5,124 nucleotides of DNA, taken from Actinomycetota bacterium (GTDB taxonomy: Bacteria; Actinomycetota; Acidimicrobiia; Acidimicrobiales; JAMCPL01). Below the pieces are notes generated by a model. That model did not search any database and was not told where the DNA came from. It was given only the letters and a program-made list of their open reading frames with translations. Position 1 is the first letter of the stretch. Each line of letters opens with the position of its first letter. The DNA lies in assembly GCA_023379725.1 (NCBI GenBank), contig JAMCPC010000015.1:1-5124 (forward strand). Direction: 5' to 3'. Shown in pieces: positions 1-5,124 of this stretch. A program made the position numbers and the translations under genes.

Positions 1-1781
1 CGATAATTTGGTATGCGTTCCAATAACTCTTCATGGCTACCAGACGCTACGATCCTGCCCGATTCCATATAAGCCACCCGATCAGCAAGCAACACAGTGG
101 AGAGGCGATGGGCAATAAGTAAGATAGTCTTTCCACCTCTTATCGCTGATATGCCCTCATGTAGCGCAGCCTCAGTCTCTACGTCTACAGCACTGGTGGC
201 ATCATCGAATACGATTATCTTGGGATCTGCAATAAGCATCCGTGCAATAGCGACGCGCTGGCGCTCTCCACCGGATAATGTATATCCCCTCTCTCCTACA
301 ATCGTATCCAGTCCCTGTGGAAGTTCCTCTATAAGTGACGACAGGCCTGCCTGAGCGGCGACCTGCCAAATTTGATCGGCAGAAACATCTGGGTTGGCAT
401 AAGATATGTTCTCAGCAAGAGATGCCGTAAAGAGGAACGGATCATCTCCTACAATACCTACGCATTTTCTGAGACTGTCCAATTTGATATTCCTAATATC
501 CATGCCGTCAATTCTTATACTGCCATCCGATACATCGTAGAAACGAGCCAATAGCTGAACAACGGTAGATTTACCACAGCCAGTCATGCCCGTAATTGCA
601 ACAGTATCACCAGGCTCCATAGTCAACGAGAACCCATCTATCAATAATGGCCTGGCTGGATACTGGAAACTAACCGCATCGAATTCCACATGCCCTTTAG
701 GATTTACCAGATCTACAGCTCCGGGAGAATCGTAGATCTCCGGGTGCTCGTCGAGTAGCTCCAAGATACGCCCAGCAGATGCCGAAGCTCGCTGAAACTG
801 CACCAGCAGTACGCCAAGCATTTGGAATGGAGCCTGCAGCATGACAACATAAGCACTGAATGCAACCAGATCACCTACAGGGAGAGTACCATGTATGACC
901 AACCAGCCGCCATAGAGCAGTACGCCAAGCAGCCCAAACCGAGGAATGTTCTGAGCAAGCGGTGCCCACTTGGCCTGGATATCCACCTGATAAACAGTTG
1001 CCCATTGCAGGCGCCTAGACAATCTACTCATGAGCCCGACCTGCTGTTCTTCACGTGCATATGCCTTTATTACACGTACTCCCTCAGTGTTTTCACCGGA
1101 CATAGAGGTGATATCTGCCCGACGAGCCTGGACCAACCATGAAGACGGCAACATCTTACTTCTCATCTTCCTGCCGGCCAACAATACAAGCGGCATTGTG
1201 ACCACAACCACCAAGCTGAGCATCGGACTCATAGTCATCATTACAATCAGGGCAAATATAAAAAGCACCAGCTGGCTAAGTATATTCGGGCCGAAAGCAA
1301 GCAGCATCTGTATCACCCTTACATCTGAGTTGGCTCTTGCTACAAGTTGCCCTGATGACGTTCGATCGTAAAACGACTTGGAAAGATTTGTAAGATGACG
1401 ATATATAGTCGTCCTCAGGTCATACTCGATATCATAGGCATTTTTCAAAAGCATGAAACGATACATATATCCAACGCCAAAGCGTGCTACAGCCAGCAGG
1501 AAAAGAACAATCCCGTATGCCAATAAAGACCCCTTATGAGTTATCAGAGCATTGTCTATGGCTAGAGCCAGCACATAAGGGCCCGCTACCTGTATGGCGT
1601 TGGCCAGCATAGAGCCGATCAACGCTATAATCATTACCCGCTTCCGACCGCTTATCACCGGCCAAAAGCGCTTCACCCATCCCTTGGATCTGTCGCTATC
1701 TACCTGAAGATCTACCTGAGGATTTTCCTGGGACTCCACCTGGGGAGCTACCTGGGGAGATGTCATCTGGGGAGATGCCAT
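1..1781 (-). CDS. ABC exporter half-transporter (TMD-NBD), degenerate ATP site, 3' end cut by window edge
   Basis: This is a membrane-bound type IV (B-family) ABC exporter subunit; its substrate cannot be read from the sequence. The reading frame is open from the ATG at 1781 to the left edge, giving 593 codons plus two bases, so only the extreme C-terminus is missing. Residues 1-32 form a polar Pro/Gln-rich tail. Hydrophobic transmembrane segments fall at about 48-77, 84-112, 159-203 and 276-325, followed by a nucleotide-binding domain from about 365. In it are the A-loop Tyr374, Walker A GMTGCGKST (398-406), signature LSGGE (502-506), Walker B IIVFDD (522-527), D-loop SAVD (530-533) and H-loop His558. 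Two positions deviate: the Q-loop Gln is Asp446, and the catalytic Glu after Walker B is Asp527. That pattern is known from the degenerate site of heterodimeric exporters such as TM287/288, so a partner subunit is expected, probably just beyond the left edge. The start codon is 24 nt after aroQ and is preceded by a weak GAG four bases upstream. The exporter class is certain; heterodimerisation is inferred. Confidence 0.95.
   Translation of the reverse strand, partial: MASPQMTSPQVAPQVESQENPQVDLQVDSDRSKGWVKRFWPVISGRKRVMIIALIGSMLANAIQVAGPYVLALAIDNALITHKGSLLAYGIVLFLLAVARFGVGYMYRFMLLKNAYDIEYDLRTTIYRHLTNLSKSFYDRTSSGQLVARANSDVRVIQMLLAFGPNILSQLVLFIFALIVMMTMSPMLSLVVVVTMPLVLLAGRKMRSKMLPSSWLVQARRADITSMSGENTEGVRVIKAYAREEQQVGLMSRLSRRLQWATVYQVDIQAKWAPLAQNIPRFGLLGVLLYGGWLVIHGTLPVGDLVAFSAYVVMLQAPFQMLGVLLVQFQRASASAGRILELLDEHPEIYDSPGAVDLVNPKGHVEFDAVSFQYPARPLLIDGFSLTMEPGDTVAITGMTGCGKSTVVQLLARFYDVSDGSIRIDGMDIRNIKLDSLRKCVGIVGDDPFLFTASLAENISYANPDVSADQIWQVAAQAGLSSLIEELPQGLDTIVGERGYTLSGGERQRVAIARMLIADPKIIVFDDATSAVDVETEAALHEGISAIRGGKTILLIAHRLSTVLLADRVAYMESGRIVASGSHEELLERIPNY
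1692..1781 (-). repeat. 12/15-bp tandem repeat encoding the Pro-Gln-rich N-terminus of the ABC subunit
   Basis: Read on the plus strand, diverged units follow one another without gaps: 12-bp units at 1704-1715, 1716-1727, 1728-1739 and 1740-1751, then two 15-bp units at 1752-1766 and 1767-1781. A more diverged unit may lie at 1692-1703. Each unit begins with CTG followed by a purine-rich stretch. The two 15-bp units differ at one base only and each encodes M-(A/T)-(S)-P-Q, so the start codon itself has been duplicated (Met1 and Met6). All unit lengths are multiples of three, so the frame is kept. The protein product is a run of P-Q-V / Q-V-D-like steps, probably a disordered cytoplasmic tail before the first membrane helix. 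The repeat is directly visible; any role is unknown. Confidence 0.85.
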
Positions 1782-1805
1782 TTCACTCTAACGGCGGTCC
1801 GGCCG

Positions 1806-2360
1806 CTACAACAAAGCTCTTACGGCCTTGACAGCCAGAGTATACCCGATACCACCAAAACCAGCTATCGAACCATCAGCTATATCCGCCAGGACAGATA
1901 CGTGCCTGAATCCCTCTCGTGCAACAGGATTAGAAAGATGCACCTCTACGATAATACCGTTATATGCCGCCAAAGCATCGCGTATCGACCATGAATAGTG
2001 GGTGAGAGCTCCAAGGTTTGCTATTATAGCGACCGCCCGACCGCTGGCAGAGTGAATAAAATCCACGATCTCTCCCTCGTGATTGGACTGGAAATGCTCT
2101 ATGCTGTACCCCAATCTCCTGGCTTCCTCGGCAGCTGCCTCTACATGCATATCCAGGGTCGCTGTGCCATATATAGTGGGTTCTCTGGTGCCAAGAAGAT
2201 CCAAGTTTGGACCTGAGATCAAAAAAATAGTACCTCCGGTACCACCGCCATCTCTGTTAATTGAGCTAGCAGAGATTGAGTTGCTACCAGTTGCAGGCTC
2301 AGTAGAATTATCACCCTTACCGGCATTGCTGCCAATACTGCTACTACTGCCAGTATTCAA
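1806..2360 (-). CDS. aroQ: Type II 3-dehydroquinate dehydratase with N-terminal low-complexity extension
   Basis: This cytoplasmic enzyme catalyses the reversible dehydration of 3-dehydroquinate to 3-dehydroshikimate, the third step of the shikimate pathway; type II enzymes are usually dodecamers. The 184 residues exceed the usual 145 or so because of a 44-residue Ser/Gly/Asn-rich leader. The core then begins with IFLISGPNLDLLGTREP (45-61) and Tyr64. Compared with the Mycobacterium tuberculosis enzyme, key residues are retained at a constant offset of 40: Arg59, catalytic Tyr64, Asn115 (NLGALTH), His121, Asp128, His141 (EVHLSN) and Arg152 (FRH). The FQSNHEGEIVDFIH motif (90-103) is also present. 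The initiator is TTG, overlapping the aroB stop as TTGA. A GGGAG at 2368-2372, seven bases upstream, supports it, and no other start codon occurs before the conserved core. The overlap with aroB suggests translational coupling. The family is certain; the exact start is likely but not proven. Confidence 0.97.
   Translation of the reverse strand: MNTGSSSSIGSNAGKGDNSTEPATGSNSISASSINRDGGGTGGTIFLISGPNLDLLGTREPTIYGTATLDMHVEAAAEEARRLGYSIEHFQSNHEGEIVDFIHSASGRAVAIIANLGALTHYSWSIRDALAAYNGIIVEVHLSNPVAREGFRHVSVLADIADGSIAGFGGIGYTLAVKAVRALL
2229..2360 (-). other. Region encoding Ser/Gly/Asn-rich disordered N-terminal extension of AroQ
   Basis: The first 44 codons of aroQ encode almost only Ser, Gly, Asn, Thr, Ala and a few charged residues, including a run of four Ser (5-8) and a Gly-rich end (GGGTGGT, 38-44) directly before beta-strand 1. 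There is no hydrophobic core as in a signal peptide and no recognisable domain. Type II dehydratases normally start a few residues before the first strand, so this is an addition. It resembles a flexible linker. Since no alternative start codon lies between the TTG and the core, and the frame has a stop only about 14 codons upstream of the TTG, the extension is probably translated. Confidence 0.7.
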
Positions 2361-3511
2361 CCTTGAGCTCCCGCATCTACCAATACTTCTCTGACCAGTG
2401 ACTCATCTATGCCTTCTATACGCTCCAATCCATCTACCCCATCCAGAACAAACACTATACCTCTCGACACCTTCTTGTCTCTTCTCATAAATGCAATGAG
2501 GTCATCGGCATGCACACCGGCAGGTAATTCATACGACATACCCAGACCGGCAACAACCTGTCTGTGCTCGTCGACTCTCTCCCTATCTATTCTACCTAGT
2601 CTAAAAGCTAATTCTGCAGCAAACACCAGCCCGATAGCTACTGCTTCGCCGTGGCGTAGATCAATGCCGTTAGCCTCATCAAAACCTGCAGCCTCCAATG
2701 CATGCGCAAGGGTATGACCGTAATTGAGTAGAACTCTTCTTCCTCCCTGCTCCTCCCTCTCGTCTTCCGATACAAGAGCTACTTTCAATTCCACACATGT
2801 TGCAATCTGCGTTGAGAGAGGCATGGTCAAAAAATCACTCCCTGCATTCTGGCCATGCTGTCCATTTTGCCCGTGCGATACAGAAGGCACTATAAAAGCA
2901 TATTTAGCCATCTCACCCTTGCCGCAGAGCCACTCTCTATCCGGTAGCGTCGACAACAAAGAAGTATCACAGATGACTGCAGAGGGCTGCCAAAATGCGC
3001 CCACCAGATTCTTCCCTTCTGGAATGTCTATAGCGGTCTTACCTCCTATTGCAGCATCTACCTGAGCCAAGAGGGAGGTAGGAATATTTATATATTTGAT
3101 ACCACGATAGTATATAGCAGCTACATAACCGGCCAGGTCGGTGACTACGCCACCTCCCAGAGCGACAACAAGGTCAGAACGGGTAATGCCGACCTGAGAC
3201 ATCCTTCTGCAAAGATCTTCAGCGACCTGCATCGACTTGGCCTGCTCGCCGTCCGGTACTTGAAATACGTAATGCTCAATACCGGGATCTACCCTTACCG
3301 GAATAGTGTCTTGGGTAACAATGGCAGCCTTAGTTGCTCTGGGTACCGTCTTATCGACAATGGTAGGCAGTGACGAGAGAAGATGACTTCCTATTACTAC
3401 ATCGTAGGAACGGTCTCCCAAAGGCACAGGAACGATGTACTCTACGTTACCATTCACTGTAAAATTCTCCCCGGAGTTAAAGCCTGGGAACTCTGATCCT
3501 GCCTCAGTCAT
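2357..3511 (-). CDS. aroB: 3-dehydroquinate synthase
   Basis: This cytoplasmic NAD- and divalent metal-dependent enzyme converts DAHP to 3-dehydroquinate, the second step of the shikimate pathway and the substrate for the next gene, aroQ. With the ATG at 3511 it has 384 residues, slightly longer than usual (about 350-370). The N-terminal NAD-binding part carries PDGEQAKS (86-93), GGGVVTDLAGYVAA (119-132), PTSLLAQVDAAIGGKT (144-159) and KNLVGAFWQP (167-176). The C-terminal helical part supplies the expected metal ligands Glu200 (in GEMAKY, with Lys203), His266 (GHTLAHALE, with His270) and His287 (RHGEAVAIG). The extra length comes from about 25 unconserved N-terminal residues and a HGQN-repeat insertion at 213-224. 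A TTG at 3526, directly abutting the GH1 stop, would add five residues; neither start has a good Shine-Dalgarno, so the ATG is preferred. The complete synthase motif set and the aroQ neighbour argue against a secondary-metabolite cyclase paralogue. Confidence 0.96.
   Translation of the reverse strand: MTEAGSEFPGFNSGENFTVNGNVEYIVPVPLGDRSYDVVIGSHLLSSLPTIVDKTVPRATKAAIVTQDTIPVRVDPGIEHYVFQVPDGEQAKSMQVAEDLCRRMSQVGITRSDLVVALGGGVVTDLAGYVAAIYYRGIKYINIPTSLLAQVDAAIGGKTAIDIPEGKNLVGAFWQPSAVICDTSLLSTLPDREWLCGKGEMAKYAFIVPSVSHGQNGQHGQNAGSDFLTMPLSTQIATCVELKVALVSEDEREEQGGRRVLLNYGHTLAHALEAAGFDEANGIDLRHGEAVAIGLVFAAELAFRLGRIDRERVDEHRQVVAGLGMSYELPAGVHADDLIAFMRRDKKVSRGIVFVLDGVDGLERIEGIDESLVREVLVDAGAQG
2368..2372 (-). 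promoter_or_regulatory. Ribosome binding site deciding the TTG start of aroQ
   Basis: On the minus strand GGGAG lies seven bases before the TTG at 2360, inside the last codons of aroB. It is the clearest Shine-Dalgarno-like sequence at any junction in the window and is the main reason for accepting the unusual start codon. Confidence 0.6.
2840..2875 (-). repeat. HGQN-repeat insertion in AroB
   Basis: Twelve codons encode HGQNGQHGQNAG, two copies of H-G-Q-N separated by G-Q, followed by A-G. The synonymous codons differ between copies (for example CAC GGG CAA AAT against CAT GGC CAG AAT), so the repeat is not very recent at DNA level or is kept at protein level. It lies between the GEMAKY metal-ligand helix and the next helix, where a surface loop is plausible. 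It is not part of the usual AroB motif set. Confidence 0.65.
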
Positions 3512-3514
3512 TCT

Positions 3515-3526
3515 TTGATATATCAA
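3515..3526. repeat. 12-bp perfect palindrome at the GH1/aroB junction
   Basis: TTGATATATCAA is a perfect inverted repeat occupying nearly the whole gap between the GH1 stop codon and the aroB ATG at 3511. It could be a small operator or overlap a ribosome landing site, but a 12-bp AT-rich palindrome may also be chance. If the TTG start of aroB were used, the palindrome would form its first four codons. The palindrome is visible; function is speculative. Confidence 0.4.
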
Positions 3527-5050
3527 TCATGCAATAACCGATCGATCGCCTGCCAGCAACCCCTCATACATGCTCTTAAACGCCGCGGCGGAATCCATAC
3601 CCATAGAATCAGTCGGTAACAGTTTTACACCACGTTCTCTATCTACGCCGTATATACCAAAGCGAGGTTGATAGCTACCCCATTCATAGTTATCAACAAG
3701 AGACCAGTGAAAGTATCCACCTACCGAAAGGCCGCTATCGAGTGCTTCTACCATTGCCCCGAGTATCTCTTTTAAGTACCTTGGCCTATCCCATCCGTCG
3801 ATGCGGTTGTAAGCATGGCCTCGTACGACACGGTTACAAAGCCCATTCTCCACTATCCATACCGGCAGTCCAGCGGTCTGGTTGGCCCTTATGTAATTGA
3901 CCAATCCATGCGGATCCACGGGATCATCCCACATCATCCTGGTAGGCAACCACCCACGACCACCTGTCTCCCTGTGGCCAGGCAAAACCATCCTGTCCGA
4001 AAGTAAGGGAGTGTAATAATCTATCCCTACCATATCGAGAGTAATCTCGAACGGGCTGGAGTAGACAGCATCCAGCACCCTGGCGGTTCCTGCTCTATGT
4101 CCATGCCTACCCACCTTGGCCAACTTGCCGATACGCCCCACAGGACTACCAGCAGGAGACTGTGCAGCAACCAAAGTACGCAACAATCGCTCCTGTATCC
4201 TATCCTTTGGAGGAAAACCTATCGTGGAATACCACTCCTGCCTTTTCTGTACGATCCAGGAATCTACGTCATCTCTGGCGACTCCGGCCTTTCTCGCGCT
4301 AAGTAAATCTATAAGCAAGCGATCCAACTCATATATGCTGGTACTCCAATTGTTGGTCGTAACCATAGCATCAGGTTGGATAGTATGGATTGCCTCATAG
4401 GCTTTAATATGAGCCTCCAGCATATGCCCGGAAGCCACTGATGCCTTTGACGGAGAATGTAATCCGGGTGGAAACGCACCAAAGAGGTAAGAGAGCATAG
4501 TAAGTGCATTCATCTCGTTAATCGTGACCCAATGAGAACAATAATCCCTCAAGGCTGGGACGATCTTGGTAACGTATCTTGAAAATATTTCGGGAGATTC
4601 ATCTGAGAGCCACAGCTTCTCTCCACACCAATATGGATGTGTCCAATGGCATAGGGTGATAAGAGGCTGTATCCCCCTACTACGGCATTGCTTCAGCATC
4701 TCTACATAATGACCTATTGCATCATCGTCAAATTGCCCTCTTTGAGGCTCTACTCTGGCCCATTCGATACCAAAACGAAGTGCATTACATCCAGCATTTC
4801 TAGCCAGGTCAAAGTACTCCTCATATCGATTCCAAAAATCGACACCAATACCAGAGGGTTCCTTCCTCCAGACCCTACCGGTAGTCTCCCAATCTTTCCA
4901 ATTGTTTGCTGGCTCGCCGGGGCCGTTGATCCACCCCTCCACCTGAAAACTGGCTACGGCAGCACCTAGAAGAAACCCGCCGGGAAGTAGGCTATTTGAG
5001 GGCACTAGCTTACTGGATGGCGTAGGTGTATTCATAGAAATATTAGACAT
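3527..5050 (-). CDS. Family 1 glycoside hydrolase (beta-glucosidase-like)
   Basis: This is a retaining beta-glycosidase of the GH1 (beta/alpha)8-barrel family, presumably cytoplasmic since no signal peptide is seen; the actual sugar specificity cannot be told. With the ATG at 5050 it has 507 residues, at the upper end of the family. Expected active-site residues are present: Gln36 (ASFQVEG), His135 (LCHWTHP), Asn178-Glu179 (TINEM; Glu179 the acid/base), Tyr345 (GIDYYTP), nucleophile Glu401 (IVENG), Trp449 (FHWSLVDN) and Glu456-Trp457 (NYEW). Motifs diverge from classical enzymes: TINEMN replaces the common TxNEP and NNWKDWE replaces SIWDxF, so it belongs to a less typical subgroup. A segment of roughly residues 245-325, containing a Gly/Arg/Lys/His-rich stretch, is less conserved. 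Alternative starts are TTG 5113, just after an in-frame TGA at 5120-5122, and ATG 5035; none has a clear ribosome binding site. It is the first gene in view and ends about 15 nt before aroB, so it is probably co-transcribed. Confidence 0.93.
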   Translation of the reverse strand: MSNISMNTPTPSSKLVPSNSLLPGGFLLGAAVASFQVEGWINGPGEPANNWKDWETTGRVWRKEPSGIGVDFWNRYEEYFDLARNAGCNALRFGIEWARVEPQRGQFDDDAIGHYVEMLKQCRSRGIQPLITLCHWTHPYWCGEKLWLSDESPEIFSRYVTKIVPALRDYCSHWVTINEMNALTMLSYLFGAFPPGLHSPSKASVASGHMLEAHIKAYEAIHTIQPDAMVTTNNWSTSIYELDRLLIDLLSARKAGVARDDVDSWIVQKRQEWYSTIGFPPKDRIQERLLRTLVAAQSPAGSPVGRIGKLAKVGRHGHRAGTARVLDAVYSSPFEITLDMVGIDYYTPLLSDRMVLPGHRETGGRGWLPTRMMWDDPVDPHGLVNYIRANQTAGLPVWIVENGLCNRVVRGHAYNRIDGWDRPRYLKEILGAMVEALDSGLSVGGYFHWSLVDNYEWGSYQPRFGIYGVDRERGVKLLPTDSMGMDSAAAFKSMYEGLLAGDRSVIA

Positions 5051-5124
5051 ACGATATAGATTACCATATCCGCACCGCAATTGCCCCAGCTTTAGCCGTG
5101 AGGAGGAAGCCAACGGACTTCAAG

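Noticed and set aside
97..1371. Open frames on the plus strand over the ABC gene (97-354, 372-554, 822-1142, 1030-1371)
   Set aside because: They lie antisense to a continuous, motif-rich ABC transporter frame and their translations show no family features.
1782..1805. GC-rich spacer between aroQ and the ABC gene as a terminator or hairpin
   Set aside because: The inverted symmetry around CCGG has a mismatch and leaves no room for a loop, and no T-run follows.
2357..2420. A possible AroB-AroQ fusion by programmed frameshift
   Set aside because: The overlap is a plain stop-start junction with a good ribosome binding site. No slippery heptamer is evident and the aroQ frame closes only about 14 codons upstream.
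1998..3065. Plus-strand open frames over aroQ and aroB
   Set aside because: They are antisense shadows of well-supported genes, with no recognisable protein motifs.
3539..3548. CGATCGATCG palindrome near the end of the GH1 gene
   Set aside because: It is a simple GATC/CGAT alternation inside the coding sequence and too short to suggest a site.
3815..4969. Plus- and minus-strand short frames inside the GH1 gene
   Set aside because: The GH1 frame is intact and carries all active-site motifs; the others are out-of-frame or antisense translations of it.
5051..5124. Promoter upstream of the GH1 gene
   Set aside because: Some TTG and TATAT-like stretches exist, but no pair has both reasonable hexamers and suitable spacing; the region is also too short to judge because the window ends here.

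Overview
The window is almost entirely protein-coding, and every supported gene lies on the minus strand. In transcription order (right to left) they are: a family 1 glycoside hydrolase (about 3527-5050), 3-dehydroquinate synthase aroB (2357-3511), type II 3-dehydroquinate dehydratase aroQ (1806-2360), and an ABC exporter half-transporter (1781 to the left edge, cut off close to its expected C-terminus). The junctions are very tight: about 15 nt between GH1 and aroB, a 4-nt overlap between aroB and aroQ, and 24 nt between aroQ and the ABC gene. No terminator or convincing internal promoter is visible, so a single operon is the simplest reading. I found no rRNA, tRNA, CRISPR array, insertion sequence or attachment site.

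The organism is a bacterium of intermediate GC content (near 50 % by eye). The ABC protein resembles the exporters common in Actinomycetota, with a degenerate nucleotide site carrying D-D-A-T-S-A-V-D at Walker B. The adjacent aroB-aroQ(type II) pair is also a familiar actinobacterial arrangement (in mycobacteria it sits in an aroC-aroK-aroB-aroQ cluster). This is only a hint: the GC content is below that of most actinobacteria and no marker gene is present. The phylum should be regarded as tentative.

Functionally, AroB and AroQ carry out consecutive steps of the shikimate pathway: DAHP to 3-dehydroquinate, then 3-dehydroquinate to 3-dehydroshikimate. Their catalytic residues appear intact. 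GH1 would hydrolyse (or possibly transglycosylate) beta-glycosides in the cytoplasm. The ABC gene encodes an inner-membrane TMD-NBD exporter subunit, probably one half of a heterodimer whose partner should lie just beyond the left edge. Nothing in the sequence shows that the hydrolase and exporter share a pathway with the aro genes; co-transcription may be only incidental.

The most unusual feature is that three consecutive proteins carry low-complexity additions absent from typical family members. These are an N-terminal 12/15-bp tandem repeat encoding a Pro-Gln-rich tail in the ABC subunit, a 44-residue Ser/Gly/Asn-rich N-terminal extension in AroQ, and a His-Gly-Gln-Asn repeat in AroB. I do not see a clearly new biological system here; it looks like a mostly housekeeping/accessory operon with odd protein decorations.
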